Assembly: GCA_022827685.1 (NCBI GenBank)
Contig: JAJEIH010000114.1
Coordinates: 1 to 50,903 of the forward strand
Direction: 5' to 3'
Origin: Alphaproteobacteria bacterium
GTDB lineage: Bacteria; Pseudomonadota; Alphaproteobacteria; Bin95
DNA: 50,903 bases
A program made the translations under genes and the position numbers. The notes under the pieces are model-generated. The model saw nothing but the letters and a program-made list of their open reading frames with translations, did no database searches and was not told where the DNA came from. This document shows positions 1-8,606 of the stretch, piece after piece; positions within the stretch are counted from its first letter, which is position 1, and each line of letters opens with the position of its first letter.

Positions 1-313
1 GAGCATAATGGAAAGGGAGCGGACGGGAGAGGACACATGCCCCCGAAAACCCGGCCGACCTCCAATCTGCTTCGCCCGATCGCTAAACCGGACAGCAATG
101 GAACAAGTCCGGGCATGACGGAAGAGCCTGTCGAAGGGGGGGCGTTCGGGTATGCCTGACAGGAAGAGGGTTGGGCGAGGGCCGCGCGAAGCGCGGAACG
201 GGCGCGGGAGAGGACTGGCCCGGCCGGGTGCCGCAGGCCCCCTTGTCCTTGCATCCGGGCGGCCGGCCGGCGCATACTTGGCGGGTGTCTCCGGGCGCCG
301 AATTCCGTGACCC
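1..313. other. Gene-free left edge
   Basis: No convincing coding region was found here; the open frames are GC-rich shadows. The stretch holds a perfect hairpin at 182-196 (CCGCGC, loop GAA, GCGCGG) without a T tract. Around 105-150 are short segments that resemble decayed intergenic repeats of high-GC bacteria (cctgtcgaagg and catgacggaag types). In many alphaproteobacteria uvrC precedes pgsA, but no uvrC 3' end can be recognised here. No strong Shine-Dalgarno or promoter could be pinned to the following gene. Confidence 0.4.
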
Positions 314-841
314 ATGCCTAGCCTGCCGAACCTGTTGAGCCTTTCGCGCATTGCGGCCCTCCTGCCGCTCGCGATACTGCTCGCCACGGGTGAGAGCTGG
401 TGGGCGGCGGCGCTCTTCGTCGCCGCGGCGGCAACGGACTTTCTGGACGGCTACCTCGCCCGGCAGCAAGGCAGGGTGACCGCCTTCGGAGCAACCATCG
501 ACCCGATTGCCGACAAGGTGCTGGTCAACGGCACGGCGCTGCTGCTGGCGGGTCTGGGCGGGCTCGGGGTCTGGGGCACGCTGGCCGCCGCGCTCATTCT
601 CGTGCGCGAGTTCGTCGTGTCCGGCCTGCGCGAGGCGGCGGGCGGCGGCGCGCTGCCGGTCACCCGCATCGCGAAATACAAGTCGGCGGCGCAGATGGCG
701 GCGCTGACCCTGCTGATCGCCAGCCCCGGGCTGCCGCCGGCGACGCACGGGGCCGGCGTCGTGCTGCTCTGGGTCGCCGCCCTGCTCACGCTCTGGACGG
801 GCGCCGGCTATGTCCGCAAGGCGCTGGGCGCGGGGGCATGA
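314..841 (+). CDS. pgsA: CDP-diacylglycerol--glycerol-3-phosphate 3-phosphatidyltransferase
   Basis: This integral membrane enzyme makes phosphatidylglycerol phosphate from CDP-diacylglycerol and glycerol 3-phosphate, the committed step to phosphatidylglycerol and cardiolipin. The 175-residue protein carries the complete CDP-alcohol phosphotransferase signature: D45-G46, A49-R50, G59, D63 and D67 with the canonical spacing. Several hydrophobic segments follow, as expected for a six-helix membrane protein, and the length is typical of PgsA. Its stop overlaps the start of mobB (ATGA), so the two are probably translationally coupled. The start has only a weak ribosome binding site, but it places the N-terminal PNLLSLSRI motif where the family has it. 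Confidence 0.93.
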   Translation: MPSLPNLLSLSRIAALLPLAILLATGESWWAAALFVAAAATDFLDGYLARQQGRVTAFGATIDPIADKVLVNGTALLLAGLGGLGVWGTLAAALILVREFVVSGLREAAGGGALPVTRIAKYKSAAQMAALTLLIASPGLPPATHGAGVVLLWVAALLTLWTGAGYVRKALGAGA

Positions 842-1350
842 AGGCGCTCGGCATTGCCGGCTGGAGCGGCAGCGGCAAGACCACGCTCGTGCTCAGGCTC
901 ATTCCGGCGCTCAGGCAGCGCGGCGTTTCGGTCTCCACCGTCAAGCATGCGCACCATAATTTCGACGTGGACAAGCCCGGCAAGGATTCCTGGGAGCACC
1001 GGCGGGCGGGCGCGGGCGAAGTGCTGGTGGCGTCCGGCCGGCGCTGGGCGCTGATGCACGAGCTTCGGGAGGAAGCGGAGCCGCCGCTGCCGGACCTGCT
1101 TGCCCGGCTCTCGCCCGTGGACCTCGTGCTGGTCGAGGGCTACAAGCGCGAGCCGCATCCCAAGCTGGTGGTTCACCGCGCGACCGTCGAGGCCGGCGCG
1201 CTCTGGCCGGACGATCCCGATGTCCTTGCGGTCGCATGCGATGCGGAGACCGCGGAGCGCGTGCGGGCGGACGGCCTCCCCGCCCTCGACCTTGACGATC
1301 CGGACGCCATCGCCGATTTCATCGTCGAGCGGCTGGAGTTGCTGGTTTGA
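838..1350 (+). CDS. mobB: Molybdopterin-guanine dinucleotide biosynthesis adapter protein MobB
   Basis: MobB is a small GTP-binding protein that assists MobA in attaching GMP to the molybdenum cofactor. The 170-residue protein begins with a P-loop at residues 8-16 (GWSGSGKTT), followed by a conserved VKHAHH segment and a D-V-D segment, then LVLVEGYK, all typical of MobB. The chosen ATG at 838 overlaps the pgsA stop; the open frame extends upstream only as an antisense-like shadow of pgsA. The moaD start lies inside its last codons (TTGA), so pgsA, mobB and moaD read as a coupled chain. MobA is not in the window. Confidence 0.9.
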   Translation: MKALGIAGWSGSGKTTLVLRLIPALRQRGVSVSTVKHAHHNFDVDKPGKDSWEHRRAGAGEVLVASGRRWALMHELREEAEPPLPDLLARLSPVDLVLVEGYKREPHPKLVVHRATVEAGALWPDDPDVLAVACDAETAERVRADGLPALDLDDPDAIADFIVERLELLV

Positions 1351-1598
1351 AGATCCTCTATTTCGCCTGGTTGCGCGACAAGGCCGGCATGTCGGAATGG
1401 CAGGTCTCGCCCCCGCCCGGCATCGCCACCGTCGGCGCGCTGATCGACTGGCTGGCGGCGCAGAACCCGGACCAGGCGGAGGTCTTCGCCGACCGCTCGG
1501 TCGTCCGCGCCGCGGTCAACCAGGACTTCGCCGAAGCCGACACGCCCGTCGGCCCCGGCGACGAGGTGGCCTTCTTTCCTCCCGTTACCGGAGGTTGA
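1347..1598 (+). CDS. moaD: Molybdopterin synthase sulfur carrier subunit MoaD
   Basis: MoaD is the ubiquitin-like small subunit of molybdopterin synthase. Its C-terminal glycine is thiocarboxylated and donates sulfur to precursor Z (cPMP). The 83-residue protein has the beta-grasp pattern, starting KILYFAWLRDKAG and ending PPVTGG, with the required terminal Gly-Gly at residues 82-83. The start is TTG at 1347, which overlaps the mobB stop; no ATG in frame would preserve the first beta strand. moaE follows after five bases, matching the usual moaD-moaE pairing. Confidence 0.92.
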   Translation: MKILYFAWLRDKAGMSEWQVSPPPGIATVGALIDWLAAQNPDQAEVFADRSVVRAAVNQDFAEADTPVGPGDEVAFFPPVTGG

Positions 1599-1603
1599 CG
1601 CGG

Positions 1604-2050
1604 ATGATCCGGGTCCAGCGCGAGGCTTTCGATGTCGGGCGCGAGATCGCCGCGCTCACCGCCGGCAACACGCGCATCGGCGGCGTCGCCAGCTTTGTCG
1701 GGCTGGTGCGCGACCTGGGCGGGCTGCGCTCCATGACGCTGGAGCACTATCCCGGCATGACGGAGCGCCAGCTGGAGCTCATCGACGCCGAGGCGCACCG
1801 GCGCTGGCCGCTGGAGGCGTCCCTGATCGTCCACCGCTACGGGCGGCTGGAGCCGGGCGACCCCATCGTGCTGACGATCACCGCCTCGGCGCACCGCCAG
1901 GCCGCCTTCGACAGCTGCAATTTCCTGATGGACTGGCTCAAGACCGAAGCGCCCTTCTGGAAGCGCGAGGAAGGCGCGGACGGCGAGCGCTGGGTTGACG
2001 CGCGTGCGGACGACGACGCGGCGCGCGAACGCTGGCGGGAGACGGGCTGA
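1604..2050 (+). CDS. moaE: Molybdopterin synthase catalytic subunit MoaE
   Basis: MoaE is the large subunit of molybdopterin synthase, converting cPMP to molybdopterin with sulfur from MoaD in the cytoplasm. The 148-residue protein contains [12 protein letters not shown] near residues 26-37, LEHYPGM at 46-52, [10 protein letters not shown] at 77-86, and the active-site lysine segment around K113 and K120. The ATG at 1604 sits five bases after moaD. It ends the pgsA-mobB-moaD-moaE group; the next gene is 140 bases away behind its own promoter-like sequence. Confidence 0.93.
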   Translation: MIRVQREAFDVGREIAALTAGNTRIGGVASFVGLVRDLGGLRSMTLEHYPGMTERQLELIDAEAHRRWPLEASLIVHRYGRLEPGDPIVLTITASAHRQAAFDSCNFLMDWLKTEAPFWKREEGADGERWVDARADDDAARERWRETG

Positions 2051-2076
2051 CCGTTTCCTTCCGACGGCATTTATAT

Positions 2077-2120
2077 ATTGGAATTACTTATCGCATTGAT
2101 GAGAATATTGCATTGGAATT
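2077..2120 (+). promoter_or_regulatory. Candidate promoter and repeats upstream of catalase
   Basis: A short AT-rich island in otherwise GC-rich DNA. It holds two copies of ATTGGAATT (2077-2085 and 2112-2120, 35 bases apart) and two copies of GCATTG (2093-2098 and 2110-2115). A sigma70-like pair TTGGAA (2078-2083) and GAGAAT (2101-2106) has a 17-base spacer. The repeats could bind a peroxide- or iron-responsive regulator, but no specific box is recognised. Confidence 0.4.
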
Positions 2121-2193
2121 GTCGTCGCGCCCCCGGAATCATGTTCGCAACGCTTCGGCGGAACGACATCGATACGAGGAGGCGCGACAGGAA

Positions 2194-3723
2194 ATGCGCG
2201 GTTCCAACGACCTCACCACCGAGTCCGGAGCCCCGGTGGCCGACAACCGGAACAGCCAGAGCGCCGGCCCCCGCGGCCCGCTCCTGCTGCAGGACCAGCA
2301 CCTGATCGAAAAGCTCGCCCGCTTCAACCGCGAACGCATCCCGGAACGGGTGGTTCACGCGGTGGGCTCCGGCGCTTACGGGGTTTTCGAAGTCACCAAT
2401 CCGGACGCGGCCCGCTGGACCCGGATGCGCATGTTCGCCAGGGCCGGCAAGCGCACCGAGGTGTTCGTGCGGTTCTCCACCTTCGCCGGCTCCAGGGGCG
2501 CGGCCGACACCGTGCGCGACCCGCGCGGCTTCGCCGTCAAGTTCTACACCGAGGACGGCAATTGGGACCTCGCCGACAATAACACGCCGGTGTTCTTCAT
2601 CCGCGACCCGCTGAAATTCCCGGACCTCATACACTCGCAAAAGACCGACCCGCACAGCAACCGGCAGGAGGCCGACAGCGCGTGGGATTTCTTCTCCCAT
2701 TCGCCGGAGGCCACGCACCAGTTCACCTGGCTGTTCGGCGACCGGGGCCTGCCGCGCAGCTGGCGGCACATGAACGGCTACGGCGCCCACACCTTCCAGT
2801 GGGTGAACGCCGCCGGCGAGCGCGTCTGGGTGAAGTTCCACTTCAAGACCGACCAGGGCGTCGAGTGCCTCGCGGCGGAGGACGCGGCGCGGCTTGCGGG
2901 CGAGGACCCCCGGCACCTGCAGCACGACCTCTACAGGGCCATCGAGCGGGGCGACCATCCGTCATGGACGCTCGAGGTGCAGGTCATGCCGGAGACCGAT
3001 GCGGCCGATTACCGGATCGACCCCTTCGACCTCACCAGGGTCTGGCCCCACAGGGACTACCCCCCGATGGAGGTCGGGCGGCTGACGCTCAACCGGCTTC
3101 CCGACAACTATTTCGCCGAGGTGGAGCAGTCGGCCTTCGACCCCGGCCACATGGTGCCGGGCGTGGGGCCGAGCCCCGACAAGATGCTCCAGGCGCGCCT
3201 GTTCGCCTATGGCGACGCCCACCGCTACAGGCTCGGCGTCAACCACACCCGCCTGCCGGTGAACAGCCCGCGCGGCCGGCTCCTCGCCCAGGGCGTGAAC
3301 TACGGGCGCGACGGGGCCATGCGCTTCGACGACAATGGCGGCCGGGCTGCGAATTACGAGCCGAACAGCTTCGGCGGCCCGGTCGAAACGGGCGAGCCGC
3401 TCTATGCCGGCATGGAGGCCCGCGGCCTCTCCGGCAGCCACGGGCCGGACATGCGCGAAGTGGACGACTTCACGCAGGCGGGCGACCTCTACCGGCTCAT
3501 GTCGGAGGACGAAAAGGACCGTCTTGTCGCCGCCATCGCCGAGTCGTTGTCGCAGGTGCAGCGCACCGAGATCGGCGACGCCATCGTCTGCCGCTCCCTC
3601 GCCCATTTCCGCCGTGCGGACCGGGAATACGGGCGCCGGGTGGCGGTCGCGGTCAAGGCCCGGCGCGGCGGCGTGCGCACCGCCTGCCTGCGCGCCGGCG
3701 AAGCGGCGACACCTCAGTCGTAA
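2194..3723 (+). CDS. katA: Monofunctional haem catalase
   Basis: This enzyme dismutates hydrogen peroxide to water and oxygen. With the ATG at 2194 it has 509 residues, typical of small-subunit catalases. Visible catalytic parts are the distal His55 ([11 protein letters not shown]), the Asn129 region ([12 protein letters not shown]) and the proximal haem-ligand tyrosine Y339 ([12 protein letters not shown]). The start is chosen because GAGGAGG at 2176-2182 precedes it; the frame stays open upstream without family similarity. One oddity is valine at the position after VHA, where catalases usually have lysine or arginine. Its 3' end overlaps the convergent hydratase gene by 10 bases. Confidence 0.93.
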   Translation: MRGSNDLTTESGAPVADNRNSQSAGPRGPLLLQDQHLIEKLARFNRERIPERVVHAVGSGAYGVFEVTNPDAARWTRMRMFARAGKRTEVFVRFSTFAGSRGAADTVRDPRGFAVKFYTEDGNWDLADNNTPVFFIRDPLKFPDLIHSQKTDPHSNRQEADSAWDFFSHSPEATHQFTWLFGDRGLPRSWRHMNGYGAHTFQWVNAAGERVWVKFHFKTDQGVECLAAEDAARLAGEDPRHLQHDLYRAIERGDHPSWTLEVQVMPETDAADYRIDPFDLTRVWPHRDYPPMEVGRLTLNRLPDNYFAEVEQSAFDPGHMVPGVGPSPDKMLQARLFAYGDAHRYRLGVNHTRLPVNSPRGRLLAQGVNYGRDGAMRFDDNGGRAANYEPNSFGGPVETGEPLYAGMEARGLSGSHGPDMREVDDFTQAGDLYRLMSEDEKDRLVAAIAESLSQVQRTEIGDAIVCRSLAHFRRADREYGRRVAVAVKARRGGVRTACLRAGEAATPQS

Positions 3724-4589
3724 ACGGCGGTGGCGATGGTGCCGAGATTGCCTTCGGGCGTCACCGACCAGAGCGTCTGGCTGGCGCCGTCGTCCCCCGG
3801 CTTGCCGGCGACCTTGAACGGAGCGACGTCGAACAGCGGCGCCCGGGCCTGGAAGTCGTAGCGGGCCACACGCCGCCCCGGCATCTGCTCCATGCCGAGC
3901 TCCAGCATGTGGGTCGTGGTCAGCGGCCCGTGGACGATCAGGCCCGGATAGCCCTCCACCTCGGTCACATATTTGCGGTCGTAGTGGATGCGGTGGCCGT
4001 TGAAGGTGACCGCCGAATAGCGGAACAGCATCACCGGGTCGGGCACGATCTCCCGGATGAAGGCATGGTCGGTCGGCGCGTTGCCCGTCCTGCCGCTGTT
4101 GCCGCGGCTGTCGGCGGCGTCGGCCGGCGGGTTGTCGCGATAGACGATGTCGTGCTCTTCCTCGATGCAGAGGCCGCGTGGGCTCTCGATCTCGTAAGCG
4201 ACGGTGACGATCACGAGGATGCCCGTGCGCCCGTCCTTGATCGCCACCTCTTTGATCCGCCCCTTGCGCACGATCTCCTCGCCGACCAGCACGTCCTGGC
4301 GGTAGGTCGTGCGGCAGCCGCCGAACATGCGCCGCGGCAGCGGCGTCGGCGGCAGGAAGCCGCCGCGCTCGGGGTGGCCGTCCGCGCCGATGCCCGAGGC
4401 CGGCACGCGGGGGTAGAAATAGCACCAGTGGCCCATCGGCCCGATGGGGTCTCCCATCTGCGGCACGTCCGGCTTGTCGAGCAGCGCGGCGAGGCCGTGG
4501 ATCTGCATCGGCGAGGCGAAGTCGCGGCTTTCCTCGGTGTTGCCGATGGAATCGCGCAGATATTCCAGGTCCGCGGCAGTGTGGGTCAT
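3714..4589 (-). CDS. HTD2/MaoC-type acyl-CoA hydratase (mesaconyl- or itaconyl-CoA type)
   Basis: The 291-residue protein is a double hot-dog hydratase. The N-terminal half resembles the FAS1-like dehydratase domain; the C-terminal half has the hydratase motif [10 protein letters not shown] at 191-200 followed by IHYD, then [11 protein letters not shown]. Such proteins hydrate short branched enoyl-CoAs; characterised members include mesaconyl-C4-CoA hydratase and itaconyl-CoA hydratase. It follows a family III CoA transferase with an ATGA overlap (4586-4589), the same pairing seen in the 3-hydroxypropionate bicycle (mct-meh) and in itaconate degradation (ict-ich). A CoA-ester lyase that would settle the pathway is not in the window. 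Exact substrate is inference. Confidence 0.8.
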   Translation of the reverse strand: MTHTAADLEYLRDSIGNTEESRDFASPMQIHGLAALLDKPDVPQMGDPIGPMGHWCYFYPRVPASGIGADGHPERGGFLPPTPLPRRMFGGCRTTYRQDVLVGEEIVRKGRIKEVAIKDGRTGILVIVTVAYEIESPRGLCIEEEHDIVYRDNPPADAADSRGNSGRTGNAPTDHAFIREIVPDPVMLFRYSAVTFNGHRIHYDRKYVTEVEGYPGLIVHGPLTTTHMLELGMEQMPGRRVARYDFQARAPLFDVAPFKVAGKPGDDGASQTLWSVTPEGNLGTIATAVYD

Positions 4590-5713
4590 GGCGAGAATTC
4601 CTCCCGGATCAGGGCGCCGTGTTCGTCCACCTCCGGGATCGGCCCGTATTCCCGAGGCTCTCCATCGAAATAGACCGCCGGCGCGACATGGCTGACGGGT
4701 CCGCCGGGCGTGCCGACCTCCACGCGGCGCAAGGCCGGATGCTCCGACAAGTCCGCCACCGTGTTCACGCTGCCGAAGGCGACATCGGCCGCCGCCAGCC
4801 TTGCGCGCAGGGTCTCGCGGTCGAGCGCGCCCAGGATCCCTTCGAGCACCGCCTCGACCTCGTCGCGGTTCTCGACCCGCGCGACCTGGGTTGCGTATTT
4901 CGGCGCGGCGGCGAGGTCCGGGCGCTCCAGCACCGTCTCGGCGAAGCGCCGCCATTCGCGGTCGTTCTGGCAGGCGATCATCACGCGGTGGCCGTCGGAG
5001 GTCTCGAAGGCGCCGTAGGGCACCAGCGCCGGGTGGCGGAGCGCCATGCGCGGCCATGTCCGGCCGGCATATTCGTGCCACATCAGCGGCGCCGACATCC
5101 AGTCCGCCATCGAGGCGAACAGCGAGGCCTTGATCGCGGAGCCCCTGCCGTCGATGCCGCGCTTGATGAGCGCCTCCAGCACGGCGGCATGGCTGAACAT
5201 GCCGGTCGCGATATCGCAGGCGGAGACGCCGATCCGCCCGGGCTCCGCCTCCGAGCCCGTCACCGACGCCACGCCGCTCTCGGCCTGCACCAGCATGTCA
5301 TAGGCCTTCATCCGGTCGTAGGGCGGCCCGGTCTCGCCATAGCCGGAAATATCGACCGTGATGAGGCGGGGATAGCGGGCGCGCAGTTCCGCCGAGCCGA
5401 AGCCCGCGCGTTCCGCCGCGCCCGGCGCCAGGTTCTGCACCCAGACATCTGCGGATGCGAGGATACGGTGGAGCAGCGCGCGGTCGGCCTCGTCCTTGAT
5501 GTCGATGACGAGCGACTGCTTGCCCCGGTTGAGATAGACGAAATAGGTGGAACTGCCGCGCACATAGTTGTCGTAGCCGCGGGCGAAATCGCCTTCCCTG
5601 CGTTCGAGCTTGATGACGCGCGCGCCGGCATCCGCCAGCCGCGCTGTCAGGAAGGGCGCGGCGACGGCCTGCTCCAGGCTCACCACCAGCAGCCCCTCAA
5701 GCGGTCGGCTCAT
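4586..5713 (-). CDS. Family III (CaiB/BaiF) CoA transferase, paired with hydratase
   Basis: This 375-residue protein transfers CoA between carboxylic acids through an aspartyl-CoA anhydride. The N-terminal PLEGLLVVSLEQAVAAPF, the VWVQNLAPGAAER segment and the likely catalytic D139 in KAYDMLVQAESG are family hallmarks. The overlap with the downstream hydratase argues that it moves CoA onto or within a C4/C5 unsaturated dicarboxylate: mesaconyl-CoA C1-C4 transfer, or succinyl-CoA:itaconate transfer. It differs from the second family III enzyme at 21935, which looks more like formyl-CoA transferase. About 150 bases separate it from the MORN gene upstream, so it probably starts the transcript. 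Confidence 0.85.
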   Translation of the reverse strand: MSRPLEGLLVVSLEQAVAAPFLTARLADAGARVIKLERREGDFARGYDNYVRGSSTYFVYLNRGKQSLVIDIKDEADRALLHRILASADVWVQNLAPGAAERAGFGSAELRARYPRLITVDISGYGETGPPYDRMKAYDMLVQAESGVASVTGSEAEPGRIGVSACDIATGMFSHAAVLEALIKRGIDGRGSAIKASLFASMADWMSAPLMWHEYAGRTWPRMALRHPALVPYGAFETSDGHRVMIACQNDREWRRFAETVLERPDLAAAPKYATQVARVENRDEVEAVLEGILGALDRETLRARLAAADVAFGSVNTVADLSEHPALRRVEVGTPGGPVSHVAPAVYFDGEPREYGPIPEVDEHGALIREEFSP

Positions 5714-5867
5714 GTCGATTTCTGGCCCTCTCGCCGGACAGACCGCAGGATAGGCGGTCCCGCCCCGCCTGCAAACCGGCGCGCAAGCGGGCTGCCGACG
5801 GAAACGCCCTCTCTCTTGCGGGAAGTACGACTTCGGGGATGGCAGACCTCGCGCAGCGCCCGCCGGC

Positions 5868-7373
5868 CTACCGCCCCCATCTCTTGCGCTGCTTCACGTT
5901 CCTGTCCGTGAGCGTGCCGCAGATGCCCTCGCCCCGGTAGCGCGCGCCGATGCCTGTCACCCGGTGGGCCTTGCAGCTTTCCTCGACCCGCTGGCCGTCC
6001 CGCCAGTCGCAGGTGGCGGCCACGCCCTCGGCCCATTCGTAGGTGCCCCGGCCGTGGAAGCGGCCGTCGCGGAATTCGCCCAGGTAGCGGTCTCCGTTCG
6101 CGCGGACATAGAGGCCGCAGCCCTGGAAGCCCCGGCTGTCGAATTCGCCGTCGCCGCCATAGACGTCGCCATTGGCGAGATGCATCGTGCCGCGCCCGCG
6201 AATCTCGCCGTCGGCGAACTCGCCCACATAGCGGTCCCCGTTGGCGAAGGTGAGGACGCCCCTTCCATGCGGCCTGCCATCCCGGTGCTGGCCTTCATAT
6301 CTCGCCTCTTCCCCGTCCGCCCCATCCGGTGCTGCCGCCGTCGCCTTCCGTCCTTCCGCGCGCTCCGCCGCGCTGGCGCCCCCGGTCGGAACCGGCAGGG
6401 CGCCGCGCCAGGACGCCGTGCGGAAACAGGCGGCTGCCGCTCTCTCGGGAACGCCTCCGTCCGCCGGATGCTCGACGCAGCTTCCCTCGACCTCCGCATC
6501 GTCCCGCCATTCACAGGTCTTCATGAGCCCGTCAGGCCAGGCATAGCTGCCGAGGCCGTGAAATCTGTCGCGCCGGAACTCGCCCGCGTAATACTCGCCA
6601 TTGGCCCAGATATAGGCGCCGCATCCGTGGAATTGGTCATCGCGGACGTCGCCGACATAGCGGTTGCCGTCCGCCATCGTCCAGTCGCCGAATCCGTAAA
6701 ATCTCCCGTCCCTGAAATCCCCCTGGTAATGTTCGCCCCCGGGGCTGTTGTAGATGCCTTTCCCGTGCATCTTCCCGTCACGCACTTCTCCGGTATAGCG
6801 GTCCCCGTTCGCCATGGACCAGACCGCGTTGCCCTGGAATTTCCCATCCAGGAAATCGCCGTCATAACGCTCGCCGTCAGGCCAGAAATACACGCCCCGT
6901 CCATGGAATTTCCCGTTCCGGAACGCGCCAACATAGCGGTGGCCGTCGGGCGAACGCCACTCGCCCTCTCCGTCGGCGACGCCCTTTCGCTTCTGTCCCC
7001 GGAATTCCGGCGCCGTTTCGCCTCCCCCCGCCGTTCGCGGCGCAGGAAGCGGCAACGGGATGCCCAGCGCCGTCCGCTGCGGCAGGTCGGGTTTCGCTTC
7101 CACGACCGGCTCGATCTTTTCGGGATTTACGGGCGCCGCGGTCAAGATCCGGGCCTGCCGGTCGCGTTCGACCTGTTTGGTCCTGTTATGGAAGGCGCGT
7201 TCCCGGGTGACCTTTGCCGCCTTCACTACCGGCGCCTTTTTTCCCTGGAACTGGGCGCGCAGGTTGGATCCGAATTTGTCGAAATCAGACCCGATTTTCC
7301 GGGCCGCTTCGCAGGAAGAAAGCACGAAAACCACGAGGCAAGCGGCGAGGACTCTGACTGCGAGGTTTTTCAT
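5868..7373 (-). CDS. MORN-repeat lipoprotein
   Basis: The 501-residue protein begins with a signal peptide ending in a lipobox (VLSSC, Cys near residue 21), so it is probably a lipoprotein. After a basic, proline-containing linker come two blocks of MORN repeats of about 23 residues (pattern YxGxxxxGxxxGxGxxxxxxGxx). The first block has six repeats and the second four, separated by a low-complexity alanine-rich stretch. Each block ends in a similar coda, TCEWRDDAEVEGSC and TCDWRDGQRVEESC, indicating an internal duplication with a conserved cysteine pair. MORN arrays form beta-sheet ribbons that bind lipids or proteins; the function here is unknown. Base composition is visibly less GC-rich than its neighbours. 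Confidence 0.8.
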   Translation of the reverse strand: MKNLAVRVLAACLVVFVLSSCEAARKIGSDFDKFGSNLRAQFQGKKAPVVKAAKVTRERAFHNRTKQVERDRQARILTAAPVNPEKIEPVVEAKPDLPQRTALGIPLPLPAPRTAGGGETAPEFRGQKRKGVADGEGEWRSPDGHRYVGAFRNGKFHGRGVYFWPDGERYDGDFLDGKFQGNAVWSMANGDRYTGEVRDGKMHGKGIYNSPGGEHYQGDFRDGRFYGFGDWTMADGNRYVGDVRDDQFHGCGAYIWANGEYYAGEFRRDRFHGLGSYAWPDGLMKTCEWRDDAEVEGSCVEHPADGGVPERAAAACFRTASWRGALPVPTGGASAAERAEGRKATAAAPDGADGEEARYEGQHRDGRPHGRGVLTFANGDRYVGEFADGEIRGRGTMHLANGDVYGGDGEFDSRGFQGCGLYVRANGDRYLGEFRDGRFHGRGTYEWAEGVAATCDWRDGQRVEESCKAHRVTGIGARYRGEGICGTLTDRNVKQRKRWGR

Positions 7374-7614
7374 GGAACCGCGTTCGCTGCCTCCCGCAAT
7401 ATACCTCTAGCTGCGGCGTCCTGACATCGTCAAGCCGTGCCGGGCGCTCCGCCCGCGCGGCGGACCCGTATGATGCAATAGAACAAACAAACACTCAACA
7501 GGGCATAGTGATTGCCTTGTGTAGCCGGCAGCAGGACGTTTAGGCAAGGATAATTTTCTGTAATCGAGGCCGCCGCGCCGATCGATACGAGCCCGCAGGG
7601 GAACGGCGGGCCCG
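7374..7614. other. Intergenic region with no recognised element
   Basis: About 240 bases between the MORN gene and the reductase gene. It is AT-richer near 7470-7565, but no ORF with a ribosome binding site, RNA gene or clear terminator was recognised. Confidence 0.4.
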
Positions 7615-8556
7615 TCAGCTCGAGGCGGCGCGCAGGCGGGTGAGAGCGTAGAGGGCGTCGATCACCGGGGTCCCGACACCGGCCATGCGGCCCAGTTCGC
7701 GCACCGACCCCAGGGTCGGATCGAGTTCCGGAGGCCGGCCGCGCTCGATGTCTTGCAGCAGCGAAGGCCGGTGGGTGTTGAAGCCCGCCGTCTTGTTTAT
7801 GCGGTCCTCGGTCGAGATCGGGATTTCGACCTCGAAAGCGCGGGCGACAGCCTTGCATTCCTCCATCGCGCCGCGGACGACATCGCGCGTGCCCTCATCC
7901 CCCGCCGCCTCGGCGACAGACGCGCCGGTAAGCGCCGAGACGGGAGCGATGGAGACATTGGCGAGCAGCTTGAGCCAGATGTCGGTGCGGATGTCGGCGC
8001 TGACCGCAACCCCGATGCCGGCAGCGGGCAGGAGGTCCGCGAGCGCGGCAAGCCGGGGCGAACGGCTTCCGTCCGGCTCGCCCATGCGGTATTCCGCGCC
8101 GCCGGTGTGGTGGACGACGCCCGGGGCGGACACTTCGGCCGCGACGAAGGTGATGCAACCGATGGCGCGCTCGGGCGCGATTGCAGCCTGTATGCGCCCG
8201 CCGGGATCGACGCTCTCGATGCGCCGGCCGCCCAGCCCGTGGAAATACCAGTAGGGCAGTCCGTTCATGGCCGTCACCACGGCCGTCTCCGGTCCGAGCA
8301 GCGCCGAGACGCCCTCCAGGGCTCCGGGAAGCTGGTGGCTCTTCAGCGTGATGAAGACGGCGTCCTGCGGGCCGAGTTCGGCTGCATCGGCGCTCGCAGG
8401 CAGCCGGACCGTGCGTCCGCCCATGCTGAGGCCGCGCGCGCGTATCGCGTCAAGATGCGCCCCGCGCGCCACGACCGAAACATCCGCGCCCGCGCCGGCC
8501 AGCGAAACCGCGAGGTGGCCGCCTATGGCGCCCGCGCCGTAAACCGCAATCCGCAT
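7615..8556 (-). CDS. panE: Ketopantoate reductase family protein (2-dehydropantoate 2-reductase)
   Basis: The family reduces 2-dehydropantoate to pantoate with NADPH, in pantothenate and CoA synthesis. The 313-residue protein has the nucleotide-binding GAGAIG at residues 7-12, the LKSHQLPGAL segment near 71-80, a likely catalytic lysine K196 in the DIWLKLLANV segment, and the C-terminal SLLQDIERGRPPELD motif. The start at 8556 is preceded by a strong GGGGAAGGGG ribosome binding site. It lies 50 bases after a homocysteine S-methyltransferase gene on the same strand. Alphaproteobacteria often carry several PanE paralogues, some acting on other 2-oxoacids, so the substrate is not certain. Confidence 0.82.
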   Translation of the reverse strand: MRIAVYGAGAIGGHLAVSLAGAGADVSVVARGAHLDAIRARGLSMGGRTVRLPASADAAELGPQDAVFITLKSHQLPGALEGVSALLGPETAVVTAMNGLPYWYFHGLGGRRIESVDPGGRIQAAIAPERAIGCITFVAAEVSAPGVVHHTGGAEYRMGEPDGSRSPRLAALADLLPAAGIGVAVSADIRTDIWLKLLANVSIAPVSALTGASVAEAAGDEGTRDVVRGAMEECKAVARAFEVEIPISTEDRINKTAGFNTHRPSLLQDIERGRPPELDPTLGSVRELGRMAGVGTPVIDALYALTRLRAASS

Positions 8557-8606
8557 GAGGTCCCCTTCCCCTTGCAGACAGGTTTACGACCGGCGGGCCA
8601 CTCCCT

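Noticed and set aside
83-748. Long minus-strand frame across pgsA
   Set aside because: It is antisense to a well-supported gene and consists of arginine- and proline-rich low-complexity sequence, as expected for shadows in GC-rich DNA.
2682-4673. 663-codon plus-strand frame over catalase and hydratase genes
   Set aside because: It overlaps two recognised genes in other frames and has no family similarity.
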